Assembly: GCA_025356765.1 (NCBI GenBank)
Contig: JANXRO010000359.1
Span: 1-32,967 of the forward strand
Direction: 5' to 3'
DNA length: 32,967 bases
Source: Hyphomicrobiales bacterium
Lineage (GTDB): Bacteria; Pseudomonadota; Alphaproteobacteria; Rhizobiales; Aestuariivirgaceae
Below are positions 24,860 through 32,967 of this stretch, one piece after another; the stretch's first letter is position 1; each line of letters starts with the position of its first letter. Made by a program: the position numbers and the translations under genes. Below the pieces are notes generated by a model. That model was not told the origin of the DNA, did not search any database, and was given only the letters and a program-made list of their open reading frames with translations.

Positions 24860-25375
24860 ATGCTGAAGAAAGTGGATTCAACAAAAACCAAAACATTGGA
24901 AGATTTATTCGAACACGCTTTGAAAGATATCTACTACGCAGAAAAGAAGATCTACAAAGCGCTGCCGAAAATGATCAAAGCAGCTCACGATGATGAATTG
25001 CGGCAAGCTTTGGAAAATCACCGCGGCGAAACCGAAGAGCATGTTGCTAAAGTGGAACAAATTTTCAACCTATTGGACAAACCACCAAAGGCCCAAAAAT
25101 GTGACGCCGTTGATGGAATTTTAGAAGAGGCCGACGGCATTTTGAAGGATTTCGGAAAAAGCAAGGCCTGCGACGCGGCTATCATTTTTTCAGGTCAAGC
25201 TGTCGAACATTATGAAATCACCCGTTATGGAAGCATGCATATTTATGCATTAGCACTCGGCATGACGGAAGCAGCGGATTTGCTCGCTTCTATTCTCGAA
25301 CAGGAAAAAGCGGCAGATCAAAAGCTTACAGATTTGGCTGAGGATCGAATTAACCATGCTGCTGAAATCGATTAG
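24860..25375 (+). CDS. Ferritin-like DUF892 (YciF/YciE family) protein
   Basis: A 171-aa all-helical protein of the usual DUF892 length; ATG at 24860 follows AGGAG at 7 nt. TLEDLFEHALKDIYYAEKKI is the signature first helix, with carboxylates and a histidine spaced as in ferritin-like di-iron bundles. HRGETEEHVAKVEQIF, GQAVEHYEITRYGSMHIYAL and ADLLASILEQEKAADQKLTD supply the other helices. The family is strongly induced by osmotic and other stress in enterobacteria and alphaproteobacteria; iron binding is shown or inferred for relatives, and the reaction is unknown. It ends at a tandem repeat and a terminator. Confidence 0.9.
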   Translation: MLKKVDSTKTKTLEDLFEHALKDIYYAEKKIYKALPKMIKAAHDDELRQALENHRGETEEHVAKVEQIFNLLDKPPKAQKCDAVDGILEEADGILKDFGKSKACDAAIIFSGQAVEHYEITRYGSMHIYALALGMTEAADLLASILEQEKAADQKLTDLAEDRINHAAEID

Positions 25376-25406
25376 CGGAATAAGATGGCTAGCGGAATAA
25401 GATGGC
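25373..25406 (+). repeat. 17-bp tandem duplication at the YciF-like stop codon
   Basis: TAGCGGAATAAGATGGC occurs twice head to tail (25373-25389 and 25390-25406). The first copy contains the stop codon, and the second runs into the terminator stem. Confidence 0.9.
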
Positions 25407-25445
25407 GCGGAATCTGTTCCGCGCCCCCTTCCTTCATTTTTTTAT
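25404..25445 (+). terminator. Intrinsic terminator of the YciF-like gene
   Basis: GGCGCGGAA and TTCCGCGCC form a perfect 9-bp stem with a TCTG loop, followed by a pyrimidine stretch and a run of T (about 25437-25443). Confidence 0.8.
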
Positions 25446-25709
25446 TTTAGCCCGCATATTAAAATCAGGGCAAATTCAATGGCGAAACTGATCAACAATG
25501 CCAATCAACCGTGGGCTTAATTTGCGCGATGGAGTTTTGAGCAACCGTCGGTGAAACCGGCAGTAGCTCAACCTTTGGTTTCAGGTTTAGAAAAGTTTCT
25601 TTACATTTGACAATTTACGCAGTTGGGTCTGGTGACACTTCTGGCTGCTTGAACATCAATTCCTGACGTCCACTTGTGTTTCCAAGAAACTTGCCTCTAT
25701 AAAAACCGG
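25446..25709. other. Intergenic stretch before the CHASE3 kinase
   Basis: No gene is visible. A TTGACA-like hexamer occurs at about 25606-25611 and may belong to a housekeeping promoter for the kinase, but no convincing -10 follows at the usual distance. No EcfG-type element is present, unlike in the region to the left. Confidence 0.4.
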
Positions 25710-27143
25710 ATGAGGGCTTTCACCAGATTGAGGATGGTTAGTCGCGAAGTTCCCAAGCGCACGATTGTTCCTTTGTTCATTGGCTTCTTCGCCCTTGCAA
25801 TAATTGTTGTTATGACCTTTTGGTTGAATCAACGCACTCAACAGAATTTCAACAACGTGACCGCAGACCGTTCGTTGCGGACCGCAGTGACTGATTTACG
25901 CAACAATATGCAGGCCGCGGAATCCAACCAGCGCGGCTACCTCTATACCGGAAATGAAATCTATCTCGCGCCTTATTCCGTGGCTGAAAGCCAACTTCAA
26001 AAGCAACTCCTCAACGTGCAGTCTAGGCTCAAAGATTATCCTGAACTGGCAGCCGCTATCGCGAGGTTGAGCGCCGTCATCGAGCTTAAAAACAAAGAAA
26101 TGGATGATAGCATTGAGTTGAAGAAGAAGGGTGATGACGCGCTGGCACTCAGTCTGGTGCAATCCAATCGAGGCAAGGCTTTAATGGATGAAGCTAATGT
26201 TTTCCTAGGCGGGATTGTCCGCTCGACCGAACAAAGACTTCTAGTAGGCGTTCAGGAACAGCAAAGAGAAGCCTTGCTGCTGAATTGGGTTTCGATCATC
26301 GGCGCGTTGGTTATTTTAGGCACCGGAGCTCTCGCTGGGTATTTTGTGCTCAATCACACTTGGAACCTGGCGAAAGCTCGCGAAGAGTTGAATTCGCTAA
26401 ACTTAAGCCTTGAACAACGCGTGGGTGAGCGAACAACTGAGCTTGCAAACACCAATAATGATCTTCAATTGGCTCGTTACCGCGCCGAGACGCTGCTGGA
26501 TGATGTCAATCACCGCGTGGCAAATAGTTTGGCAATGGTTTCAGCGCTGGTCAAACTTCAGGCCAATTCAATTTCTGACAAGACAACCAAGGACGCCCTG
26601 GAGGAGACCCAATCACGCATTCATGCTGTATCGCTGGTGCATAGGAATCTCTATACGTCTGGTGATGCGAAGTTTGTTTCGCTGGACGAATATCTGACCG
26701 GAATCGTACAGCATCTTCAAACTGCCACGCACGACCAAACTCATTCGGTTTCACTGGAATATAGCTTCGCTCACATCCAATTGCTTGCCGACAAAGCCAC
26801 CAATCTCGGTGTAATCTTAAATGAATGGGTCATTAACGCGATCAAGTACGCTTATCCCTCAGGCTCTGGTGTGGTCCAAATCAAACTCTTACTCACCGAG
26901 AACGGCTTGGGTGAATTAACAGTGACCGATGTGGGCGTTGGATTTGATCCCAAAATACGGGCGCGTGGCACAGGTTTTGGCACAAGAATTGTGCGAGCGA
27001 TGGCAACCAGCCTCTCAGGAACCGTTGAGTATTTGGCGGCAGATCCTGGTGCCATTTCGAAACTTGTCTTTGAGGTGGAACAGGACTTTCCCGTGGATTC
27101 ACACGGGGGCGACCCCGGTTCGAACAAAAAATGGAGAAGTTAG
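25710..27143 (+). CDS. CHASE3-domain HisKA_2 sensor histidine kinase
   Basis: About 477 aa from ATG at 25710; ATG at 25737 is an alternative and neither has a strong ribosome site. One helix lies near 21-43 (IVPLFIGFFALAIIVVMTFW). A periplasmic CHASE3 domain follows (NMQAAESNQRGYLYTGNEIY is its signature), then a second helix (LNWVSIIGALVILGTGALAG) and a coiled coil (LNLSLEQRVGERTTELANTN). The HisKA_2 core has VNHRVANSLAMVSALVKLQ with the phospho-histidine at 268, HRVAN replacing the usual HRVKN. The ATPase domain has an N box (NEWVINAIKYAYP), DVGVGFDP and GFGTRIV. It is followed 4 nt later by a binding-protein gene, so the two are surely co-transcribed. No response regulator adjoins. Confidence 0.87.
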   Translation: MRAFTRLRMVSREVPKRTIVPLFIGFFALAIIVVMTFWLNQRTQQNFNNVTADRSLRTAVTDLRNNMQAAESNQRGYLYTGNEIYLAPYSVAESQLQKQLLNVQSRLKDYPELAAAIARLSAVIELKNKEMDDSIELKKKGDDALALSLVQSNRGKALMDEANVFLGGIVRSTEQRLLVGVQEQQREALLLNWVSIIGALVILGTGALAGYFVLNHTWNLAKAREELNSLNLSLEQRVGERTTELANTNNDLQLARYRAETLLDDVNHRVANSLAMVSALVKLQANSISDKTTKDALEETQSRIHAVSLVHRNLYTSGDAKFVSLDEYLTGIVQHLQTATHDQTHSVSLEYSFAHIQLLADKATNLGVILNEWVINAIKYAYPSGSGVVQIKLLLTENGLGELTVTDVGVGFDPKIRARGTGFGTRIVRAMATSLSGTVEYLAADPGAISKLVFEVEQDFPVDSHGGDPGSNKKWRS

Positions 27144-27147
27144 TGTG

Positions 27148-28308
27148 ATGGCTGATCAAAACGGAATAGAAGTTTTCTCTGCTGCGACCTTACGGTTCCT
27201 TCTCTCAACGGCTGTTATTGGTTGCGGCACTATTTCGGCGCTTGGGCAAGAAGGATCGCAGGGCATTACGCGTCGTACAATATTTCCGGTCTTTGACGAG
27301 CACGCGCCAGCATGTAGTCGGCCGTCTGGTCTCACCAAGGTTCTGGCATATGTTCAAGAGAACGAGCGTGAATTCCTTCAAGGAGTTGGCAACGGGCTAA
27401 CACTTGCCGCTAAAAATCGTGGGCTTGAATATCGAAGAGTGGTGGTGGAAAACGACGCGGCAAAAGCTGCACAACAGATTGACATATTTCGCGCCGCTAA
27501 GGTTGGTGCTTTGATTGGCACGTCGTCAAACCCCGCTGTTATCAGCGGTAATCTCCAGAACGTCATCTGGTCGGGTGCTTTTGTGGGCACTGTGGTTCCA
27601 CCGCCAGCGACGTTGCTCCTCAATGCCCCGCAGTATGCAACCGGAAAGGTGCTCACTGACGCGGCGATTGCCTATATCAACACGAGGTTCGGCGGCAAAG
27701 CGAACGTCGTATTGTTGACCCAAGATTCGATGCAATATTTGTCCCCCCGGTTCGTGGCAATGCGAGATGGCTTTGACAAGCTTCCCGGCGTTACCATTGT
27801 CGCAGATATAACGCCTGATCCTGTGAGCAAGGAAGGTGGCTTCGCAACGATGAACACCATTCTCCTTGCCAATCCGGATGTAGATGTTGTTCTCGGTAGC
27901 GATTCAGTCGTGCTGGGAGCGTTGCAAGCGTTGCGCGCTGCGCACAAAGATAGGCCCGACCAGTTTCTTGGAGGAATCGACGGTGAACCAGAAGCGGTGT
28001 CGGAAATCAAGAATGGTGTTGGTCCGTATAAGGCAAGCGTCGCACTATCATCCCCAGTTTTCGGATACGCTATGGGCCAATTTGCTGCTGACTGGCTTGA
28101 AGGTAAAAGTATTCCGCAGACGATGGATATCCTTCCCATTGCACTCACCAAACAAAATATTGCGCAGTACGAGGCCGACCTAGCCGATCCTCAGTCCGTT
28201 TTTAGTGATGCAGTGCACCGGAATGCTTATCTCAAAATGTACGGTAATATTTGCTATGATACGCGCGACCAATATGTAAACTTTCCTTGGTCATCTGAAC
28301 AGAAGTAG
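27148..28308 (+). CDS. Periplasmic sugar-binding-type protein, partner of the kinase
   Basis: A 386-aa protein; ATG at 27148 with GGAG 11 nt upstream, just past the kinase stop. The N-terminal hydrophobic stretch (TLRFLLSTAVIGCGTISALG) is an export signal; VIGC could serve as a lipobox, or cleavage may fall after SALG. The body is a type 1 periplasmic binding fold of the RbsB kind (FLQGVGNGLTLAAKNRGLEY, GALIGTSSNPAVISG, DVVLGSDSVVLGALQALRAA, QFLGGIDGEPEAVSEI). No permease or ATPase follows in this direction. Coupled to a CHASE3 kinase, it is more likely a ligand receptor for signalling than a transport component (inference). The ligand is unknown; a sugar is the usual type. Confidence 0.82.
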   Translation: MADQNGIEVFSAATLRFLLSTAVIGCGTISALGQEGSQGITRRTIFPVFDEHAPACSRPSGLTKVLAYVQENEREFLQGVGNGLTLAAKNRGLEYRRVVVENDAAKAAQQIDIFRAAKVGALIGTSSNPAVISGNLQNVIWSGAFVGTVVPPPATLLLNAPQYATGKVLTDAAIAYINTRFGGKANVVLLTQDSMQYLSPRFVAMRDGFDKLPGVTIVADITPDPVSKEGGFATMNTILLANPDVDVVLGSDSVVLGALQALRAAHKDRPDQFLGGIDGEPEAVSEIKNGVGPYKASVALSSPVFGYAMGQFAADWLEGKSIPQTMDILPIALTKQNIAQYEADLADPQSVFSDAVHRNAYLKMYGNICYDTRDQYVNFPWSSEQK

Positions 28309-28340
28309 GCATTCCAAATAAGAAAGATTAGGATCGACAA

Positions 28341-28514
28341 ATGCCGCGCCAGTTTGTTTGTGCAGCCAAACCTCAGATAACAACCTCTGCAAATATCAGA
28401 CAAAAAACAAAGAATGACACGGCGAAGTTGCTTTGCGACTCTGATCCGGGAGATAGTAATCCGGTGAAGGAATATTTCAGAAATTATAAAATGAATGTCC
28501 ACATCAAAAACTGA
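28341..28514 (+). CDS. Possible small basic protein downstream of the binding protein
   Basis: A 57-aa frame, ATG with AGGA 7 nt upstream, opening MPRQFVCAAKPQITTSANIR and ending FRNYKMNVHIKN. It is polar, lysine- and asparagine-rich, with two cysteines and no membrane segment. I recognise no family. It fills most of an otherwise empty 308-nt gap, 32 nt after the binding-protein stop. The ribosome site supports it, but the length alone does not. Confidence 0.35.
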   Translation: MPRQFVCAAKPQITTSANIRQKTKNDTAKLLCDSDPGDSNPVKEYFRNYKMNVHIKN

Positions 28515-28616
28515 ACCCACAAAGTGTCTAACAAACTTGGGGCTATTCAGTTATGGGTTTAATAGTGAACGAGCCGAAGAATCCAGGTGTCGAGTATGTT
28601 GTTTTCATCAACTCCT

Positions 28617-30596
28617 TCATTCCAAATTCAGCCATGCCACTTGCTTTGCATCCAACTTCACAGCCAATCCCGGCAAGGTCGTAGCAATTTCGCCGGGGCT
28701 TCGCGGGCCGACGAGTGCGAGAGATGGGAAGCTTTGGGCCAGCACCCAAGCGGTCGCTATGTTGTGGGGTGAAACGCCCATTTCCTTTGCCAGTTTTTCG
28801 GCGCGGTTGCGTCGTTCTGCATTGGCAGCACTGCCGAAACAAGTTTCAGGGCTGGTGTCTGCTGGCAAGCGATTGCGCAATGCTTCTGGCAGGAAATAAC
28901 CCCGCGCTTGTGATGACCAACTGATGTGCGTCGTTTTGCTTTGGCGCAGGAAGGCCAATGTGTCTGGCGTATTGGAGGTAACACATCCTGTCCACACCGG
29001 CTTTTCCATCACAGCGAGCGACAAGTTGTTATTCAAAATTGTAAGCGGCTTCAGGTTATGCTTGGCTGCGTAAGCATTGGCCTCTTGAAAGCGCGCCACT
29101 GACCAGTTGGAACCACCGAAGGCACCAATCCGTCCTGCCTTGTGCAAGCGGTTAAGAGCGTCAACAAATTCGCCAACAGGCACATCGAGATTATCGCGGT
29201 GCATGATGTAAACTGGCGCGTGATCAAGCCCCAGGCGTTCTAATGACATGTCCAGTTGCGCAACAAGTGCGCGGGGCAAGCAATAAGGCGTGTGGGCGCC
29301 TTTGACAATGGTGATCACATCCTTCGCCACGCCGCGATTGGCGATCCATTGGCCCAAAACTTTTTCGTGGTTGCCGCCGCCATAAACGAAACCTGTGTCG
29401 AAGGCGTTGCCGCCTGCTTCCATCCACGCATCCCAAACTAACGCACCCGAGGCGATGTCGTCTTTGTTATCGCACCCGATGACGAGTTGACTGATGGGAC
29501 GATCGAGATCGGCAATTTTGATTTTCGGAATTTGCGGCAAACCAGCAGGCAAAACCTTTGGCAGTGCGCGATTGAGTTTTGGATCTTCGGTAAAGGTCAC
29601 ATAGCCAAGTTCGGCGCGCCAACGATCGAGTGCTGCATTGTTGCCAATGCTGTCGGCCCAAGACATGGCAGGATAGGGCGCTTGCGTCTTGCCTTCAGCA
29701 ATGGCTTTGCTTGCGACTTCAGCTTCAAATGAGAAAAGTTGATTTGGGCTTCGCAAAGTTTCCGAATGGGCTTTGCCATCAATCGTTGTGATGATGGTTG
29801 CATCTGAAGGCCCAACATTGCGACCGGGAACCCACGGATCAACGATTTCAATGGTGCCTTTGTCGCTCGTGATGATGGCGCGGTTATCCATATTGCGCGT
29901 AACTGCGCAGGCGATTTCAGCGGTAAGACCACCTGCAAAAGTCAACAGGCCGTATGCCACTTCATCAACACCGCTTTTGCCAACGATGCCGCTGCCTTTA
30001 ATGCTGGTGGGCTCGGCACCGGCAATTAATCTGGCCAGAGACATGGGATAGCCGCCCACATCGAGAATGCCGCCGCCGCCTAAGTTGCGATCAAACAGCC
30101 GCGAAGCGGGATTAAACGTTGCAGAAAAACCGAATTGAATTTTCATGTGGCTGATCTTGCCGATCTGGCCGGATTTGATGATCTCCAACACGCGCGCAAT
30201 CTGCGGATGGCAGCGATACATAAAGGCTTCCATTAAGAAAGTGCCGCTTTGTTGCGCCACTTCTGTCAGCGCTAAAACTTCTGCACCGTTCATGCCTGCT
30301 GGCTTTTCAACCAATACAGCTTTGCCAGCGCGCATGGCTGCCGTGGCCCAATGGGCGTGCCACGGATGCGGTGTAGAAATATAGACGGCATCAATGTCAT
30401 TATCAGCAAGCAGTGCCTCATAAGTGGAGTGGCGTTTTTCGGCACTCACTTTGTTGCGATCACCAAAAGCTGATCGGCGATCGGCCGAGGTGCTGGCAAT
30501 GGCTACCAACTTTCCTGATGTTGCCTGCGCAAGGCCATCGGTAAAATTTTGCGCGATATTGCCTGGTCCTAAAATTCCCCAACGTGTTTGTTTCAT
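28617..30596 (-). CDS. Fusion of Gfo/Idh/MocA oxidoreductase and aldo/keto reductase
   Basis: A 659-aa two-enzyme protein. Residues 1-330 form a Gfo/Idh/MocA dehydrogenase: NAD(P)-binding WGILGPGNIA, VLVEKPAGMNGAE with the catalytic-site EKP, and GGGGILDVGGYPMSLA. Residues about 365-659 form an aldo/keto reductase: the tetrad is visible as D and Y in AFDTGFVYGGGN, K in TIVKGAHT and H in YIMHRDN; GAFGGSNWS and ALVGPRSPGE contact the cofactor. Both halves look catalytically complete. They likely act on the same sugar or sugar derivative, oxidising and reducing different carbons (inference). GGAG precedes the ATG. It is the last gene of the sugar ABC operon, 31 nt after the ATPase. Confidence 0.9.
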   Translation of the reverse strand: MKQTRWGILGPGNIAQNFTDGLAQATSGKLVAIASTSADRRSAFGDRNKVSAEKRHSTYEALLADNDIDAVYISTPHPWHAHWATAAMRAGKAVLVEKPAGMNGAEVLALTEVAQQSGTFLMEAFMYRCHPQIARVLEIIKSGQIGKISHMKIQFGFSATFNPASRLFDRNLGGGGILDVGGYPMSLARLIAGAEPTSIKGSGIVGKSGVDEVAYGLLTFAGGLTAEIACAVTRNMDNRAIITSDKGTIEIVDPWVPGRNVGPSDATIITTIDGKAHSETLRSPNQLFSFEAEVASKAIAEGKTQAPYPAMSWADSIGNNAALDRWRAELGYVTFTEDPKLNRALPKVLPAGLPQIPKIKIADLDRPISQLVIGCDNKDDIASGALVWDAWMEAGGNAFDTGFVYGGGNHEKVLGQWIANRGVAKDVITIVKGAHTPYCLPRALVAQLDMSLERLGLDHAPVYIMHRDNLDVPVGEFVDALNRLHKAGRIGAFGGSNWSVARFQEANAYAAKHNLKPLTILNNNLSLAVMEKPVWTGCVTSNTPDTLAFLRQSKTTHISWSSQARGYFLPEALRNRLPADTSPETCFGSAANAERRNRAEKLAKEMGVSPHNIATAWVLAQSFPSLALVGPRSPGEIATTLPGLAVKLDAKQVAWLNLE

Positions 30597-30627
30597 CTCA
30601 ATCTCCGAAAATTATTTTTGTTTTAAA

Positions 30628-31710
30628 TCAGCGAACGCGCTCGCCCGCTTCTGTGAATAGGAGTGCCTTAGAAGCATCGAAACGAGCCTCAAATTTCTCG
30701 CCCGACTTAATGCCGCGGGCTGATTGTGTGGCGATGGTGAGCAATTCACCTGAGCCATTGCCAGCATAAACAAAAGACTCGCCACCCAAATGTTCAACCA
30801 GCTCAACTGTAAGATTGAATTTTTGTTTGCCACCTGTGCCAAAATATTGTGGACGCAAGCCGATCACAACGCTGTCACCGACTTTAAGTGCAGAGGCTGT
30901 GATGGGGAAATCGAAGGCTGAATTATTATAGCTTGGTAACGTCACCTTCAATTTGGTTTTTGAAGCGCTGTCTACCACGCCCTTCACAAAATTTATTTTG
31001 GGTGAGCCGATGAAACCTGCAACAAACATATTGTCGGGGTTATCATAAACATCAAGCGGTGAGCCAACTTGTGCCACAACACCTTCGCGCATCACCACAA
31101 TTTTGTCAGCCAATGTCATGGCTTCAACTTGGTCGTGTGTCACATAGATCACCGTGGTGGCGAGTGTTTTGTGCAGCCGCGCCAATTCAATGCGCATATG
31201 CACACGAAGCTCTGCATCAAGATTTGAAAGCGGTTCGTCGAAAAGAAACACCTCGGGCTTTCGCACAATGGCGCGCCCAATGGCAACGCGTTGCCGCTGT
31301 CCACCCGAAAGCTCTTTTGGGTAACGTTCCATCAAGGCGTTCAGCCCTAGTGTTTTGGCAACGCCGTCGACTTGCGCGGTGATGGCATCCTTTTCCACGC
31401 CTGCAAAGCGCAAGGCAAAGCCCATGTTTTCGCGCACTGTCAAATGCGGATAAAGTGCATAGGATTGGAACACCATGGCAATGCCGCGCTTTGACGGATC
31501 AAGATCGTTCACACGCTTGCCGCCAATGCTGATATCACCCGAGGATATATCTTCCAATCCCGCGATCATGCGCAGCAAAGTTGATTTGCCACAGCCCGAA
31601 GGGCCAACGAAGACAACGAATTCGCGCGATGCAATGTCAAGGTTCACGCCTTTGATAACTTCAAACGAGCCAAATGATTTGCGCACGTCACGTAGATTTA
31701 AGTCACTCAT
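30628..31710 (-). CDS. Sugar ABC transporter ATP-binding protein (UgpC/MsmK/MalK type)
   Basis: A 360-aa ATPase. Walker A is GPSGCGKST (36-44), followed by the Q loop (VFQSYALYPHLTVREN), signature LSGGQRQRVAIGRA, Walker B EVFLFDEPLSNLDAE and the switch histidine in YVTHDQVEAMT. The last about 120 residues form the TOBE/OB regulatory domain seen in sugar importers (SVVIGLRPQYFG). It powers import of a carbohydrate through the two permeases encoded just upstream. Its start overlaps the stop of the permease gene by 4 nt (ATGA), showing translational coupling. Confidence 0.93.
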   Translation of the reverse strand: MSDLNLRDVRKSFGSFEVIKGVNLDIASREFVVFVGPSGCGKSTLLRMIAGLEDISSGDISIGGKRVNDLDPSKRGIAMVFQSYALYPHLTVRENMGFALRFAGVEKDAITAQVDGVAKTLGLNALMERYPKELSGGQRQRVAIGRAIVRKPEVFLFDEPLSNLDAELRVHMRIELARLHKTLATTVIYVTHDQVEAMTLADKIVVMREGVVAQVGSPLDVYDNPDNMFVAGFIGSPKINFVKGVVDSASKTKLKVTLPSYNNSAFDFPITASALKVGDSVVIGLRPQYFGTGGKQKFNLTVELVEHLGGESFVYAGNGSGELLTIATQSARGIKSGEKFEARFDASKALLFTEAGERVR

Positions 31711-32516
31711 TTCACCGATCCCAAAAGACCCTGCACAAATTGCTTTTGCAGGACGAAGAAAATAAACAGCGTTGGCAGAGTGGCAAGTGTTGTGGCAACC
31801 ATCACCACGCCATAATCTGGCACGTAGGCGCTGAGCAGCGAGGCAACAGCAAGTGTGATCGTTTTCATTTCATTGGTCTGCAACACGATCAACGGCCAGA
31901 GATAGGCGTTCCAGTTCGCCATGAAAATAATGATGGTGGCAGCGGCATAGGTTGAGCGCATCACCGGTACATAAATATGCCAGAAAATTTGCCATTCTTT
32001 CAAACCATCTACGCGCGCTGCATCACGCAATTCGGCTGGGAAGGATTTTGTGGCTTGGCGGAAATAGAAAATGATAAAGATCGAAGCAATTGTCGGGATA
32101 ATAACTGCTGTGTGTGTGTTGATGAGATGCAACTTCGCCATGATCACGAAAAGCGGAATCATCAGAGCGGCAAAAGGAATGCTGAGCATAGCCAAAAGGC
32201 TTGCGAATATGCGGTCGCTTAATTGGGAGCGGAAAATCTCAAAGGCGTAACCAGCAAGCGACGCGACGACCAAGGTCAGGGCCGTGGCAATAACCGCGAT
32301 TTTGGTGGAATTGTAGAACAGCTGGACCAGATCGACCTGTTGGGTCAACTTGACGAAGTTGTCGAACAAAGCGTGGCCTGGGGTGGCCTTGCCGCTCAAG
32401 ATGTCGGGTGAAATGTTGGTCGCACCCACGATCAGCCACAGAAATGGAAAGACCGAGACAAAGGCAGCGATGCTCAGCATCGTATAGATCATTATCCGGT
32501 GAAGTCGCCTGTTCAT
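31707..32516 (-). CDS. Carbohydrate ABC transporter permease (MalG/UgpE type)
   Basis: A 269-aa inner-membrane protein with six helices, the first at about 10-33 (IYTMLSIAAFVSVFPFLWLIV). The EAA loop that contacts the ATPase is ELRDAARVDGLKEWQIFWHI, with the conserved glycine. The length matches the MalG-type subunit. It overlaps both neighbours by 4 nt, so permease, permease and ATPase form one tightly coupled operon. The substrate class is carbohydrate by family; the exact sugar is unknown. Confidence 0.92.
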   Translation of the reverse strand: MNRRLHRIMIYTMLSIAAFVSVFPFLWLIVGATNISPDILSGKATPGHALFDNFVKLTQQVDLVQLFYNSTKIAVIATALTLVVASLAGYAFEIFRSQLSDRIFASLLAMLSIPFAALMIPLFVIMAKLHLINTHTAVIIPTIASIFIIFYFRQATKSFPAELRDAARVDGLKEWQIFWHIYVPVMRSTYAAATIIIFMANWNAYLWPLIVLQTNEMKTITLAVASLLSAYVPDYGVVMVATTLATLPTLFIFFVLQKQFVQGLLGSVK

Positions 32517-32967
32517 GGTTGCCGCCTGTCGCGCGCCACCACGAACTGGATGAAGCCCAAGATCATGACCAGTATCACGATCACATAGGAGACCGTGGCG
32601 GCATAACCAAAGCTCGGCATGAATTTGAAGGATAGCTGATAGATATAAAGCGAAAGCGTCAGCGTAGCGTTCGCCGGACCACCCAAGGTTATGTTATTGA
32701 CCTCGTCAAAGAGCTGAAGTGTGCCGATGGTCGACGTGACGGTGGTAAACAGCACCACCGGTATCAGGGCGGGAAAGGTGATTTTCTGAAACTGCGCCCA
32801 GCGCGGGATTCCATCAATGCGCGCGGCTTCGTAGATCGAAGGCTCAATATTTTGCAGCGCGGCCAAAAAGAAAATCATGTTGTAACCGGTCCAGCGCCAT
32901 GTGATGGCGAGGATGATCAAAACCTTCGCCCAGAATGTGTCGCTAAGCCATGGGATCGGCTGATCCA
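32513..32967 (-). CDS. Carbohydrate ABC transporter permease (MalF/UgpA type), partial
   Basis: About 150 C-terminal residues are visible; the frame runs open to the window edge (first residues DQPIPWLSDTFWAKVLIILA), so the N-terminus lies outside. The EAA loop is present (NIEPSIYEAARIDGIPRWAQ, then FQKITFPALIPV), followed by two helices (the last is YAATVSYVIVILVMILGFIQ). It pairs with the MalG-type subunit to form the membrane channel. The solute-binding protein of this importer is expected upstream, beyond the window. Confidence 0.9.
   Translation of the reverse strand, partial: DQPIPWLSDTFWAKVLIILAITWRWTGYNMIFFLAALQNIEPSIYEAARIDGIPRWAQFQKITFPALIPVVLFTTVTSTIGTLQLFDEVNNITLGGPANATLTLSLYIYQLSFKFMPSFGYAATVSYVIVILVMILGFIQFVVARDRRQP

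Overview
The window looks like chromosomal DNA of an alphaproteobacterium, probably Hyphomicrobiales or a relative. This is inferred from a PhyR/NepR general stress response (GSR) locus, HWE/HisKA_2 sensor kinases, a very large NdvB-type cyclic beta-1,2-glucan synthase, and a YqgE gene divergent from a DsbD-N-like gene. There is no rRNA, CRISPR array or complete insertion sequence.

Left end (1-3.9 kb): a partial thiol:disulfide interchange-type protein, yqgE, a long secreted repeat protein (choice-of-anchor-L plus DUF11-like repeats, apparently cut short at its C-terminus) and a small secreted protein. From 4.0 to 6.5 kb there is an integration scar. It holds a C-terminal remnant of elongation factor P, a 3' fragment of an initiator tRNA-Met on the minus strand, a frameshifted excisionase-like gene, an intact DUF4172-type Fic protein behind a 23-nt interrupted palindrome, and a 3' fragment of tRNA-Val(GAC) on the plus strand. 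No integrase remains.

Middle (6.7-25.4 kb): an FAD amine-oxidase-like enzyme, a GAF-HisKA_2 kinase, a small membrane protein, a 3-methyladenine glycosylase, a PhyK-like HWE kinase, convergent nepR, divergent phyR, the 8.4-kb cyclic glucan synthase gene, and a cluster of small stress-type genes (PRC-barrel, DUF3008, YciF-like). Reading the intergenic DNA for the known EcfG promoter (GGAAC-N16/17-CGTT) gives five exact and three one-mismatch matches, all with a 16-nt spacer. They sit before nepR, phyR, the NdvB gene, the PRC-barrel gene, the DUF3008 gene, the YciF gene and two unclear small frames. The region therefore reads as a physically clustered GSR regulon together with its own regulators. 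The sigma factor gene itself is not in the window.

Right end (25.7-33 kb): a CHASE3-HisKA_2 kinase followed 4 nt later by an orphan periplasmic sugar-binding-type protein (a likely ligand-sensing pair), a possible 57-aa gene, and a minus-strand sugar ABC operon (two permeases, ATPase) ending in a Gfo/Idh/MocA-aldo/keto reductase fusion. The operon's own binding protein would lie beyond the window edge.
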